NCBI RefSeq assembly: GCF_014284195.1
Contig: NZ_JACOGC010000001.1
Coordinates: forward strand, 372,001 to 436,000
Reading direction: 5' to 3'
Length of the DNA stretch: 64,000 nucleotides
DNA from: Cognatundibacterium griseum
GTDB taxonomy: Bacteria > Pseudomonadota > Gammaproteobacteria > Burkholderiales > Burkholderiaceae_D
In this document: one piece after another, positions 1 to 9,929 of the stretch
How the letters are laid out: each line of letters starts with the position of its first letter
Numbering within the stretch: position 1 is the stretch's first letter
Position numbers and translations under genes: made by a program
The notes under the pieces: generated by a model
What the model saw: the letters and a program-made list of their open reading frames with translations, nothing else
Told to the model about the DNA's origin: nothing
Database searches by the model: none

Positions 1-75
1 CGCCATTGCGCGCATCTTCACATATGCCTTCTCGTCAAAATCAACATGACGAATCAACCTGTCGCGGGGGGACAT
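1..75 (-). CDS. Possible 5' end of a minus-strand gene cut by the window edge
   Basis: An open minus-strand frame starts with ATG at 73-75 and runs 25 codons off the left edge without a stop. It reads MSPRDRLIRHV and continues with mixed charged residues. The 174 bases between it and the lipoprotein start at 250 would be a divergent promoter region. No convincing Shine-Dalgarno is visible. The fragment is too short to name a product, and it could be chance. Confidence 0.35.
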   Translation of the reverse strand, partial: MSPRDRLIRHVDFDEKAYVKMRAMA

Positions 76-249
76 GATTCTTAGCCGATCAGGCCTGTGC
101 TACACTCAGCCATCGTGCAAGATGCGCAGAAGTTGCCCTGGAAAACTGATGTTATCCGGTCTTCGGCTCTTCACCGATACCCTCCCGGCGACATATCCGG
201 GCTAGGCTTCGCACAAGTTCTCCTACATTTTACTGAACAGGTCGCCTTC

Positions 250-1908
250 ATGAAGTCTGCAAAAAATACATGGGTCTGGCGCGGCGCCAGCGGCTTGCTG
301 ATGTTTTTCCTGCTGACTTCCTGCGGTGGCGGCGGAAGCGGCTCCAGTCCGCCGGGGGCAGTCAATCCGCCGCCTCCAGTGGCGCAGATCACTGCCAGCC
401 AGGCAGCACGCTTTCTGACCCAGGCCACGTTTGGTGCGCGCCAGACCGACATCGATCAACTCGTCTCCAGCAACAGTTACGATAACTGGATCAGCAGCCA
501 GCAGAGCATGCCGGCCACTTTGCAGCTGCCGCAAATTCCTGCCAGCGGCACATCCACGGCGCTGCGCAATGCGCGTATAGAGGCATGGTGGAATACCGCA
601 ATCAATGCTCAGGATCAGTTACGGCAACGCGTGGCGTTCGCCCTGAGTGAAATTTTCGTGGTATCCGATCGTAGCGACGCGTTGTCCGAAGAAGTACGTG
701 CCGTCGCCTATTACCACGACTTGCTGGCTAAAGATGCTTTCGGCAGCTTTCGCACGCTGCTGGAAGATGTAACTCTCAGTCCGGCGATGGGGCTGTATCT
801 GAACATGCTCGGCAATCAAAAGCCGGACCCTGCCAATAATATTCATGCCGATGAAAACTATGCCCGCGAAGTGATGCAGTTATTCACGATTGGGTTAGTA
901 CAACTCAATGCCGATGGCACGGTAAAAACCAGTGGCAGCAATCCGATTCCCACTTACGGCCAGCCGGAAGTCAGCGGCCTTGCACGCGTGCTGACGGGGT
1001 GGAGCTGGAACAGTACCGATTTCTTCAACGGTCCGGCCAATAACCTTGCACAGATGGTTCCTTTTGCCAGCTTTCACGACACCACTGGCAAAACCATCGT
1101 CGGCGGCGTTGCCATCACCGGCAGCGACGCACGCACGGAACTGAAATCCGCACTCGATGCGTTGGCCAATCATCCCAATGTCGGCCCTTTCGTCTGCCGC
1201 CAACTCATTCAGCGGCTCGTCACCAGCAATCCGTCCCCGGCGTATGTGGCACGTATCGCGCAAGTATTTGCCGACAACGGTCGGGGCGTGCGTGGCGACC
1301 TGAGTGCCGTGGTGCGCGCTATGCTGCTGGATGCAGAAGCACGCAGTGACAGCAATATCAGCGGTGCGGCATACGGCAAACTGCGCGAGCCGCTGTTGAT
1401 GGCAACCCATTTGTGGCGGGCTTTTGGCGCCAGCGCAGCCAATGGAAAATATCAGGAATGGAACCCCGAAGACAGTCTCGGCCAGGCACCGTTCAGCGCA
1501 CCTTCCGTATTCAATTTCTTCAACCCGCGCTTCGCGCCGGCAGGGCCGATTCAACAGGCAGGGCTGGTTGCACCGGAATTCCAGCGCGTCAATGCGGCTT
1601 CGGTAGCATTGATCAACAACTTCCTGGCTGGCCACATCTTCGGTCACGATCAGGGCAACACCAGTGCGCAAGCCGGCGACATCCTGTTGAACCTCGATCC
1701 GCTGCGCTCACTGGTGACCGGCAGTGACAGCGGTCCGCTGGTGGACAAGCTGAATCTGTTGCTGATGAGCGGCCAGATGAATGCAGGCATGCGGCAATTA
1801 CTGGTAACACGTTTGAACGGCATGGACGCCAGCGACCGCGGCACCGCCCGCATTCTGGAAGCCATTTTCCTGACGATGGGTTCGCCAGCCTATCAAGTAC
1901 AGAAATGA
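250..1908 (+). CDS. DUF1800 family secreted lipoprotein
   Basis: A 552-residue protein with a lipoprotein signal peptide: hydrophobic stretch, then lipobox LLTSC with Cys25, then a Gly/Ser/Pro-rich linker. The rest reads as a DUF1800 domain (QAARFLTQATFGA near the start, NYAREVMQLFTIGLVQL in the middle, FNFFNPRFAP late). The start at 250 is chosen because it places the signal peptide at the N-terminus; the frame is open from 97. The biochemical role of DUF1800 is not established. It overlaps the next gene by four bases (ATGA), so the two are probably translationally coupled. Family call is firm, function unknown. Confidence 0.85.
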   Translation: MKSAKNTWVWRGASGLLMFFLLTSCGGGGSGSSPPGAVNPPPPVAQITASQAARFLTQATFGARQTDIDQLVSSNSYDNWISSQQSMPATLQLPQIPASGTSTALRNARIEAWWNTAINAQDQLRQRVAFALSEIFVVSDRSDALSEEVRAVAYYHDLLAKDAFGSFRTLLEDVTLSPAMGLYLNMLGNQKPDPANNIHADENYAREVMQLFTIGLVQLNADGTVKTSGSNPIPTYGQPEVSGLARVLTGWSWNSTDFFNGPANNLAQMVPFASFHDTTGKTIVGGVAITGSDARTELKSALDALANHPNVGPFVCRQLIQRLVTSNPSPAYVARIAQVFADNGRGVRGDLSAVVRAMLLDAEARSDSNISGAAYGKLREPLLMATHLWRAFGASAANGKYQEWNPEDSLGQAPFSAPSVFNFFNPRFAPAGPIQQAGLVAPEFQRVNAASVALINNFLAGHIFGHDQGNTSAQAGDILLNLDPLRSLVTGSDSGPLVDKLNLLLMSGQMNAGMRQLLVTRLNGMDASDRGTARILEAIFLTMGSPAYQVQK

Positions 1909-3299
1909 GGACGTCGATGAAACAGACTTTACCCATCGCCCTGATGAACCGGCGCACCTTGCTCAAATGGGGCTGTGGCGCAGCCTTGGGCAGCTCTTCC
2001 CTGCTGGCCACGCTGGGCGGACTGGCCACGATGGGAAGCGCGGCGGCGGCCAGTGGCCCGGGCTATCGCGCCTTGGTATGCGTGTATCTCTACGGCGGCA
2101 ATGATGCCTTCAACCTGATTGTGCCAACAGACAGTGCCGGTTATGCAGCGTATCAGAGCGCGCGCGTGAAGCTGGCCATCCCCCAGTCCAGCCTGTTGCC
2201 CATCACGCCTAAAACTCCGGATGGTCACCAATATGGCTTGCATCCTTCCGTACCAGAACTGCAATCCTTGTTCTCAAGCGGGCAGCTGGGCATAGTCGCC
2301 AATGTCGGTACCTTGCTCGCCCCTGTGACACGTACGGATTACCTGGCCGGAAATAACCTGCCGCCACAGTTGTTCTCGCATTACGATCAGACCAATCAAT
2401 GGATGACCAGTCGTCCTGAAATTCCGGATCTCACCGGCTGGGGCGGGCGTATCGCTGATTTACTGCAATCGCAGAATCAGGCGAATGGCTTATCGATGAA
2501 TATCTCGCTGGACGGTAACAACGTATTCCAAAGCGGAAACACCGTGTTGCCTTACGCCGTTGATCCACAAGCCGGTGCACAGGATTTTGATGGACTGACT
2601 GCCAGCGATCCGGCTGAACGCCTGAAGGCTTTTCAATCAATCATCGACCAAGGCGGTGCCAGCGCTAATCTGCTCGAACAACAACAAGCCGGCGCAGTCA
2701 GGCAAAGCCGCACACTGGGCAATACAGTACGCACTGCGCTTGGCCAGGCACCGGTTCTTAAAACCGCATTTCCCAATAGCGACCTGGGGCGGCAGTTGAA
2801 AATGGCAGCGCAACTGATCGCCGTACGCAGTCAGCTGGGAGCAACGCGGCAAGTGTTTTTCGTCTCCATGGGTGGCTTCGATACGCATGACAATCAGCCG
2901 ATTGTGCAACCCAGATTGTTCAGTGTACTCAGTCAGGCACTCTCCGCTTTTTACAATGCCACGGTAGAGCTGGGCATTGCCAATTCGGTCACTACCTTTA
3001 CGCAATCGGATTTTGGCCGCACGCTGACCAATAACGACAACGGCACCGATCACGGCTGGGGTTCGCACCATCTGGTGATGGGTGGCGGCGTCACCGGCGG
3101 CGATATCTACGGCAGCATGCCTGACCTGACCATAGGTGGTGCGAATGACGCTGATCTCGGCCGCATCATTCCTTCCACCTCGACCTATCAGTACGCCGCT
3201 ACACTGGGGCAATGGCTGGGCGTTTCCAATAGCGATCTGGCGACCCTGTTTCCGAATTTAAATCGTTTCAACAAAGCCAATCTGGGATTTATGGCCTGA
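1905..3299 (+). CDS. DUF1501 family protein with Tat signal
   Basis: 464 residues. The N-terminus carries a twin-arginine-type signal (NRRTLLKWG followed by a hydrophobic Ala/Gly/Leu stretch), so export by the Tat pathway is inferred. The body matches DUF1501, a family distantly related to the alkaline phosphatase/sulfatase fold: LVCVYLYGGNDAFN near the start, FVSMGGFDTHDNQ in the middle, DHGWGSHHLVMGGGV near the end. It follows the DUF1800 gene with a 4-base overlap. DUF1800/DUF1501 pairs are common in bacteria, but their substrate is unknown. The ATG at 1905 is the only one that overlaps the upstream stop; ATG 1917 is an alternative. Confidence 0.85.
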   Translation: MRTSMKQTLPIALMNRRTLLKWGCGAALGSSSLLATLGGLATMGSAAAASGPGYRALVCVYLYGGNDAFNLIVPTDSAGYAAYQSARVKLAIPQSSLLPITPKTPDGHQYGLHPSVPELQSLFSSGQLGIVANVGTLLAPVTRTDYLAGNNLPPQLFSHYDQTNQWMTSRPEIPDLTGWGGRIADLLQSQNQANGLSMNISLDGNNVFQSGNTVLPYAVDPQAGAQDFDGLTASDPAERLKAFQSIIDQGGASANLLEQQQAGAVRQSRTLGNTVRTALGQAPVLKTAFPNSDLGRQLKMAAQLIAVRSQLGATRQVFFVSMGGFDTHDNQPIVQPRLFSVLSQALSAFYNATVELGIANSVTTFTQSDFGRTLTNNDNGTDHGWGSHHLVMGGGVTGGDIYGSMPDLTIGGANDADLGRIIPSTSTYQYAATLGQWLGVSNSDLATLFPNLNRFNKANLGFMA

Positions 3300-3396
3300 A
3301 GGCTTTCCGGTATGCAGCTGTGCTCAGAGTACCTATGAGCGAATCTGGATCAGCGTTATAAAGTGTTGGGTAGCGTGGCGTTATGCTGACGGATAC

Positions 3397-4443
3397 TCAG
3401 ACCATGCAGCCGGAGGCGCCGGAAGACAGGTCATGGACGGTTTCATGTCGCTGCTTGCCGGCTTCCACCGCCGTTGCGGCAGGGACGGCAACGCCGTTTT
3501 TGACGGCGACGATTTCAGCCATGATGGACAGTGCGATTTCTGCCGGCGTCTTGCTGCCGATATACAGGCCAGCCGGACCATGCAATCCTTGCAGGGTCTG
3601 GTCCGGGATATCGAAATGGGTGCGCAGCCGTTCGCGCCGGTGCTGGCTGTTTCTGCGCGAGCCGATTGCGCCGACGTAAAATGCCTGCGACTGCAGCGCA
3701 TCGATCAGTGCCAGATCATCGAGTTTCGGGTCATGTGTCAGGGCAATGACGGCGGTGCGTGCATCGGGCTGCAAGCGCAGGATCAGGTCGTCCGGCATGT
3801 CTGGGCTCAGGCTGGTGCCGGGCAATTGCCAGCTGGCGCGGTATTCTTCGCGGGGCTCGCAGACGATGACTTCAAAGCCCAGGCTCAGGGCGATCTGGCA
3901 CAGGAAACGGGACAGGTCGCTGGCGCCGATGACGATCAGCCTGACTTGCGGCCCCAGGTAAGTGGTGAGTTGCTGCTGATCCAGGTGCGGCACGCCGTCG
4001 CGCTGACCCGGCCGCAGCGTGACCTGACCGCTTGTCAGGTCCAGCACCCGTTCGGTACTGCGCCGCTGTTCGCAGGACGCCAGCAATTCATCCAGCCGGC
4101 TGTGCGCCGATACCGGTTCCAGCACCAGTTCGACCGTACCGCCGCAGGGCAGGCCGAAACGGTGCGCTTCGTCGGCGGAAATGCCGTAGCGCATCACGGC
4201 GGGCAGATGGTTGTTGCAGACGGTATGGATGCCTTGTTCCCGTATGCGTTGTATCAGTTCGTCTTCAATGCAGCCTCCTGACACCGAACCGGCGGTTTCG
4301 CCGCGGGCGTTGATCGCCATCAGCGAACCGGGCGGGCGCGGGGAGGAGCCCCAGGTTCTGGCTACCGTGACCAGCACGACGGGCAGGCCGACTGCCTGCC
4401 AGTGCAGTGCGGTGCGGAGCACGAAGGTGTCGAGATCTTCCAT
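3397..4443 (-). CDS. XdhC family molybdenum hydroxylase maturation factor
   Basis: 348 residues. The N-terminal XdhC/CoxI domain has the family motifs TWGSSPRPPGSLMAI and GSVSGGCIEDEL. The C-terminal Rossmann-like XdhC_C domain has LIVIGASDLSRFLCQIA and FYVGAIGSRRN. XdhC proteins bind Mo cofactor and help sulfurate and insert it into hydroxylases of the xanthine dehydrogenase family. It lies 16 bases downstream of the Mo-subunit gene on the same strand, so it is probably the last gene of that operon and serves that enzyme. Confidence 0.88.
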   Translation of the reverse strand: MEDLDTFVLRTALHWQAVGLPVVLVTVARTWGSSPRPPGSLMAINARGETAGSVSGGCIEDELIQRIREQGIHTVCNNHLPAVMRYGISADEAHRFGLPCGGTVELVLEPVSAHSRLDELLASCEQRRSTERVLDLTSGQVTLRPGQRDGVPHLDQQQLTTYLGPQVRLIVIGASDLSRFLCQIALSLGFEVIVCEPREEYRASWQLPGTSLSPDMPDDLILRLQPDARTAVIALTHDPKLDDLALIDALQSQAFYVGAIGSRRNSQHRRERLRTHFDIPDQTLQGLHGPAGLYIGSKTPAEIALSIMAEIVAVKNGVAVPAATAVEAGKQRHETVHDLSSGASGCMV

Positions 4444-4459
4444 CTTGTCAGCCTGCTCC

Positions 4460-6694
4460 TCAGGTTGTGCTCAGCTTGAACGGCAGCTGGCGCACCGGCT
4501 TGCCGGTCAGCCGCGCCAGCGCGTTGGCAAAGGCCGGTGCCAGTGGCGGCAGGCCGGGTTCGCCCATGCCAGTCGGTGGTTCTGCGCTGGGCACCACATG
4601 GATGTCGAAAGCCGGCACATCCGTGATGCGGGCCACGGTGTAGTCGCTGAAGTTGCTCTGTTCGACGATACCGTCTTTCAGCGTGATGGCCGCACCCGGC
4701 AGACACATGGACAGCCCCATGACGGCGGCTCCCTGTACCTGCGCCTCGATGGTGCGCGGATTGACCGCCAGATTGCAATGCACACCGGCCGTCACGCGAA
4801 TCAGCGCCGGTTGTCCTTTTTTGAGCGTGGCTTCCACCACATAGGCGACCACGGTTGAGAATGATTCATGCACGGCCACGCCCCAGGCATGACCGGCCGG
4901 CAGACGTTTTTTGCCATAGCCGCTCTTGTCCACTGCCAGCTGCAGCGCGGCGCGGTGACGCAGATGCTGCTCACCGAACAAGCTCATCCGGTAGGCTACC
5001 GGGTCCTGTTTTGTGGCGCGGGCGATCTCATCGATCAGTGTTTCCATCACAAATGCCGTATGGGTCGAGCCGACGCTGCGCCACCACAGCACCGGCACAT
5101 TGTGCTTTGGATGATGTACTGTCAGACGCATCGGGAAAGGATAAGGATCGCGCATGCCTTCGGTGGCGGTGGCGTCGATGCCGTTTTTGACCTGGAATGA
5201 TTCAAACAGCGTGCCTGCGGTGATGGACTGGCCGACGATCACATGATCCCAGGCCAGCACTTTACCTTTCTGGTCGAAACCGATACGGGCGCGGTGCAGG
5301 TGCATCGGGCGGTAATAGCCGCCGTGCATATCGTCTTCACGGCTCCAGACTGTGCGCACCGGCACATTCAGGCCTGCTGCACGGGTTGCCTTGGCAATTT
5401 CGCAGGCTTCAGTGACAAAATCGCTGCCGCTGGAAAAGCGCCGGCCAAATCCGCCGCCTGCCATCTGCACATGCATGGCAACCTGTTCCGGTTTCAGTCC
5501 CAGCACTTTCGCTGCCGCCGCCGCATCCATGCCGGGCCCCTGAGAGCCGGTCCAGACTTCGGCGCGTCCTTCTGACAATGCCACGGTGCAGTTCAGCGGC
5601 TCCATGGCGGCATGTGCCAGATAAGGGAAAATAAATTCGACATCGATTTTTCCGGTAGCGCTGGCGAGTGCGGAAACATCCGCCTCAAACAGCCGCGGGC
5701 CCGGCTGTGTGGCGAGCTGGCGGTATTCTGCCAGTTGCTTGATGCTGTCCACTTTTTCGACCGATCCGGTGTTCCATGTCAGTTTCAGCGCATCGCGCCC
5801 TTTTTTGGCAGACCAGTAGCCATCGGCCACCACAGCCACACCTTCGCCATGATGATCCAGCGGGATACGCACCACCGCCTTGACGCCTTTGACGGCCAGC
5901 GCCGCACTGTCGTCCACCGAAGACGGGCGGCCGCCAAAGACCGGCGGCCGGGCGACCACGGCAGTCAGCTGCCCCGGTAAATGCATATCGATACCGTAAT
6001 CCTGTTTGCCGCTGCTTTTGGCGCGTGCATCCAGACGGTTGGTGGGCTGGCCGATGAGACGGAAGTCGGCAGGATTTTTCAGCGTCACATGCTCCGGCAC
6101 CGGCATCGTCATGGCGGATTCTGCCAATTCGCCATAGCTGAGCTGGCGACCGTCGGGATGGATCACCTTGCTGGCCTGGGTGCGCAATTGCGCGGCAGGC
6201 GTATTCCAGCGCGCTGCGGCAGCGCTCAGCAGCATGGCACGGGAACGGGCGCCGAGTTCACGGTATTGCGTAAAACTGTTCTTGATGGAATTGGAGCCGC
6301 CGGTCAGGTGGATGCCAAACAGCGGATCGGCATAGGCCGCATCGCCCGACCCGTGCTGGCTGTGCACCATGCTCCAGTCGGCATCGAGCTCTTCTGCCAG
6401 GATCATTGGCAGCGCAGTCTGCACACCCTGACCGAATTCAAGCCGGTTGATGATGACCGTGATGTCACCGTCCGGCGCAATCCGGACAAATGCCGATGGC
6501 TGCTGGGTGGGTTTTAAGGCGTCCGCTGTCTGCCCGACTGCCAGATGAGGGAAAGCGCCGAGCGCGAATCCGCCGATGCCCGCAAGCTTCAGGAAACTGC
6601 GGCGCGTCAGTCCTGACGCGGGTTCCGGTTGATTCCGGCTCAGCAGGTGCTGCAGGGCGCGCGGCATGTCGATGTCTTGGATATTCGGTAACAT
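4460..6694 (-). CDS. Molybdopterin-binding subunit of a periplasmic aldehyde/isoquinoline-type oxidoreductase
   Basis: 744 residues from the chosen start. A Tat signal (TRRSFLKLAGIGGFALG) sits near residues 30-55, so the enzyme is probably periplasmic. Mo-cofactor motifs of the IorB/xanthine dehydrogenase family are present, including MAGGGFGRRF and a late EPGLPPLAPAFANAL segment carrying the usual catalytic-Glu region (TGMGEPGLPPL). Start 6694 is preferred over 6727 because GAAGGA lies at the right spacing and this start falls just after the [2Fe-2S] subunit stop. It pairs with that subunit and with XdhC. Substrate cannot be read from sequence: aldehydes or N-heterocycles are both possible. 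Confidence 0.85.
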   Translation of the reverse strand: MLPNIQDIDMPRALQHLLSRNQPEPASGLTRRSFLKLAGIGGFALGAFPHLAVGQTADALKPTQQPSAFVRIAPDGDITVIINRLEFGQGVQTALPMILAEELDADWSMVHSQHGSGDAAYADPLFGIHLTGGSNSIKNSFTQYRELGARSRAMLLSAAAARWNTPAAQLRTQASKVIHPDGRQLSYGELAESAMTMPVPEHVTLKNPADFRLIGQPTNRLDARAKSSGKQDYGIDMHLPGQLTAVVARPPVFGGRPSSVDDSAALAVKGVKAVVRIPLDHHGEGVAVVADGYWSAKKGRDALKLTWNTGSVEKVDSIKQLAEYRQLATQPGPRLFEADVSALASATGKIDVEFIFPYLAHAAMEPLNCTVALSEGRAEVWTGSQGPGMDAAAAAKVLGLKPEQVAMHVQMAGGGFGRRFSSGSDFVTEACEIAKATRAAGLNVPVRTVWSREDDMHGGYYRPMHLHRARIGFDQKGKVLAWDHVIVGQSITAGTLFESFQVKNGIDATATEGMRDPYPFPMRLTVHHPKHNVPVLWWRSVGSTHTAFVMETLIDEIARATKQDPVAYRMSLFGEQHLRHRAALQLAVDKSGYGKKRLPAGHAWGVAVHESFSTVVAYVVEATLKKGQPALIRVTAGVHCNLAVNPRTIEAQVQGAAVMGLSMCLPGAAITLKDGIVEQSNFSDYTVARITDVPAFDIHVVPSAEPPTGMGEPGLPPLAPAFANALARLTGKPVRQLPFKLSTT

Positions 6695-6704
6695 GAGGAT
6701 TCCT

Positions 6705-7178
<474 letters not shown>

Positions 7179-7437
7179 AGAATTCTCCAGAGTGAGAAAC
7201 AAAGGCCGGGCAGGTGTCGCAGTTAACACCGCCCTGACTGGTCCGGCGTTGTCATCCATCATAGAACAGTTGTCGCCGGAATGCCGGATGGCTGAAAGGG
7301 AAATCCCCTGTGAGGGCTATTGTGTCGCAAAAACAGTGTCGGAAGTTTGCCTGATCTGACGAATTCTTTGCAAAAATAAAAAACAAAACAGCGAACGGTG
7401 ATAGCCTGCGTCTGCCTGAATCCTCTCCTGACTCCCT

Positions 7438-8349
7438 ATGAAAGAACGATCTCAATCACCTGCTGCCAACAAGCAATTGCTGGCAGAACTGGCTGGGCAA
7501 ATTGCCCAAACCGACGGGGTTTTTAACACCCTGATCCCCGAGCTGACCGTCTTTCGCCGCAGTACCGTGACCGCCCCGATTCCCTGCATTTACGGTCTGG
7601 GGCTGGGCTTGACGGTGCAGGGTGGAAAGCGTGTCATGCTGGGTGACGAGATGTTTGACTACGGCCCGGGCCAGTCGTTGCTGACTTCGGTGGATTTGCC
7701 GGTCATTTCCCATGTGACCCGCGCCAGCGCCGAAGCGCCGTATCTGGGACTGGGGATTGCGCTGGATGCGCGGCTGATTACCCAGATTGCCGCCGGCATG
7801 CCCGTTCCGGCCCCGTCCAGGATTCCGGTGGCACGCGCCATGTCGGTCGTCGATCTGGAAGACGGATTGCTGGGGGCGCTGGTACGTCTGGTGCAGTTGT
7901 TGCATGAGCCGGCAATGATCCCACTGATTGCACCGCTGATGTTGCAGGAAATTATCGTGCGCTTGTTGAGCGGCGGGCATGAGCGCGTGTTGCGCCATCT
8001 GGTGACGGTCGGCTCGCCGGGGCAGCAGATTGCCAAAGTCATGACCTGGCTGAAACAGCACTATATGGAAGACATTGCGATGGAAGACCTGTCGGTCAGG
8101 GCGCACATGAGCCCGTCGACCTTCCGGCAGCATTTCCGTCAGGTGGCCGGCATGAGTCCGCTGCAATACCTGAAATATTTACGTTTGCAGGAAGCACGGC
8201 AACTGATGCTGAATCAGGACCTGGACGCCAGCAGCGCGGCAATTCAGGTCGGGTATGAAAGCGCATCCCAGTTCAGCCGCGAATATACCCGGCTGTTTGG
8301 CGCGCCGCCTTTGCGTGACATCCGGCGGGTGCGCGCGTTGCCGGTGTAG
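7438..8349 (+). CDS. AraC family transcriptional regulator
   Basis: 303 residues. The N-terminal part resembles the AraC_N (PF06719-type) sensor domain (TVFRRSTVTAPIPCIYGLGLG). The C-terminal third has two helix-turn-helix units, the second around MSPSTFRQHFRQVAGMSP and LQEARQLML. It is divergent from the molybdenum hydroxylase operon across 259 bases, so it is a natural candidate for its regulator; that link is inference from position only. It ends 12 bases from the convergent ATP-grasp-like gene. Confidence 0.87.
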   Translation: MKERSQSPAANKQLLAELAGQIAQTDGVFNTLIPELTVFRRSTVTAPIPCIYGLGLGLTVQGGKRVMLGDEMFDYGPGQSLLTSVDLPVISHVTRASAEAPYLGLGIALDARLITQIAAGMPVPAPSRIPVARAMSVVDLEDGLLGALVRLVQLLHEPAMIPLIAPLMLQEIIVRLLSGGHERVLRHLVTVGSPGQQIAKVMTWLKQHYMEDIAMEDLSVRAHMSPSTFRQHFRQVAGMSPLQYLKYLRLQEARQLMLNQDLDASSAAIQVGYESASQFSREYTRLFGAPPLRDIRRVRALPV

Positions 8350-8361
8350 GCAGGCGCGACA

Positions 8362-9732
8362 TCAAGGATGGCAACAGGCATCCATGCTGCGCAGATCCAG
8401 CGTTCCGGCATCGGGCGGCAACACATAGACCGGCGCAAAACCGCCGCCCGGCGTGCGGAAGTTGGTGGTTTGCCCCTGATACAGGCGGGCCGCAGTCCAC
8501 AACACCTGGCCCTCATAGACGTAGTCCCGCAAATCAAACTTGAGCGCCTGCGCCGCATCGGTACCGGCAATCATGCGTTCCCCCGGTTTCACCAGTGCCT
8601 GGGCGATGTACTGTCCGGCCAGAATTTCCTGCCACACCCGTTGCGTGATTTTGTCGCCGCGGTATGCGGCACGACTGCCAAAGCCGGCTGCAGGTTTGAA
8701 GAACAGACCGCGCCGTGCTTTCCAGAGCCGTTCGCTCTGGCCGGTGGTGACCAGTTCCGTCCGCGGAATGTTGTCGCACAAGATATCCTGAATAGCTGGC
8801 GCGACACCCCATGCGCTCAGTTGTTGCCGGTCCGTCCACAGTATCAGATTGCGCTTATCGGCATACAGGGCATGGGTCTGCGGATGCGGCGTCAGCGCCA
8901 TCGCATCGCACAGATACGCGTCGCGCAGAACCTGATGTTCTGGCTGCTCGAGGTAAAAATCGGTGAGCCGGTTATACACCAGATCAATTGGTGTTTCACC
9001 GTACCATAACTGACCGTTTTCGAGCCGGAATGCCGCCGGGCCCGCAATCACGGCATGGATGCCATGACGTTCAAACAATTGCTGGAACAGCAGGAATTCC
9101 GGATAAAGATATTGCTGTTCCGGATTTTCGTCGATGATCGCGACGCTTGCCAGCGGACGCTGGCGATGACACAGCGCCCATTCCTGCTGAAACATATCAA
9201 TGATGCGGGTTTCAAAAGCATCAACCGAGGAGCGGGACGGGACGTACATTTCAATTTCGGCGCAGCAGGCGCGCTGGGCGCGGGCGAGAATCGCATTGAG
9301 CATTGCGCCGCCCGCATTGGTATTGACTTCGATCAGACCGGAATGCTGTTCGTTGACGTGGAAGTCATAACCGAAAAAAACACCGCGCTGTCCCGGCGGC
9401 GTGTGACGGGCAATGTCCGGTGCCGTCGCCAGCACGAAGTTGCGGTAGGCGGGCAATGCCACCACGGCTTCTATGGCGTCAATCGTGTCCCGCATGCGCT
9501 GCGCCTGCCGGTGCGAGATGAACACCGGATGTTCGGCAAACAGATGCGGACAGCGTTGCTGAATCAGGGCCGACAGTTCATGCTGGCTGATCTCGGATTC
9601 CAGCGCCTGCTGCAATGCCTGCTGATTCAGGCTGATACAGAAGCATTCGCTGTTGAGCTGGTCGGCTGCAGCCGTTGTCGGCATCGTCGGGACAATCTCG
9701 CTGCGGAGCGCGGCGGTATTCATTTCAGGCAT
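8362..9732 (-). CDS. Circularly permuted ATP-grasp-like protein of unknown substrate
   Basis: 456 residues. I recognise features of ATP-grasp enzymes of the glutathionylspermidine-synthase-like, circularly permuted kind: IEVNTNAGGAMLNA, DLVYNRLTDFYL, a glycine-rich nucleotide-loop candidate (FFKPAAGFGSRAAYRGDK) and a C-terminal RLYQGQTTNFRTPGGG segment. Such enzymes join a carboxylate to an amine or thiol at the cost of ATP. No substrate can be assigned. The start at 9732 is preferred because GAGGTG lies six bases upstream; GTG 9741 and ATG 9723 are alternatives. It is divergent from the arsenic operon with 197 bases between the starts, so shared control is possible. Confidence 0.6.
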   Translation of the reverse strand: MPEMNTAALRSEIVPTMPTTAAADQLNSECFCISLNQQALQQALESEISQHELSALIQQRCPHLFAEHPVFISHRQAQRMRDTIDAIEAVVALPAYRNFVLATAPDIARHTPPGQRGVFFGYDFHVNEQHSGLIEVNTNAGGAMLNAILARAQRACCAEIEMYVPSRSSVDAFETRIIDMFQQEWALCHRQRPLASVAIIDENPEQQYLYPEFLLFQQLFERHGIHAVIAGPAAFRLENGQLWYGETPIDLVYNRLTDFYLEQPEHQVLRDAYLCDAMALTPHPQTHALYADKRNLILWTDRQQLSAWGVAPAIQDILCDNIPRTELVTTGQSERLWKARRGLFFKPAAGFGSRAAYRGDKITQRVWQEILAGQYIAQALVKPGERMIAGTDAAQALKFDLRDYVYEGQVLWTAARLYQGQTTNFRTPGGGFAPVYVLPPDAGTLDLRSMDACCHP

Positions 9733-9876
9733 CGGGGGCACCTCATGGCATCAGATGATTGGCATTGATTTCAATATGAATCAGACCTGAAATGGCCGTA
9801 TTTCGTTCACTCATGAATGAGCATAGCTGCGATCTTGGAGCAGATAATTTGATGTGAAACAAGAGATGTTTAAATA

Positions 9877-9902
9877 ATTCTATATTTCGATTATTATGGA
9901 AT
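9877..9902. promoter_or_regulatory. Candidate ArsR operator upstream of arsR
   Basis: An AT-rich imperfect inverted repeat: the left arm ATTCTATAT at 9877-9885 pairs with the right arm TTATGGAAT at 9894-9902, 7 of 9 positions. It lies 28 bases before the arsR ATG, where an autoregulatory ArsR site is expected. The assignment rests on position and symmetry only. Confidence 0.35.
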
Positions 9903-9929
9903 AATAGATTGAAAATTCAAAGGATAAGC

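Noticed and set aside
3433-4281. A 282-codon plus-strand open frame
   Set aside because: Antisense to the XdhC gene; no independent support.
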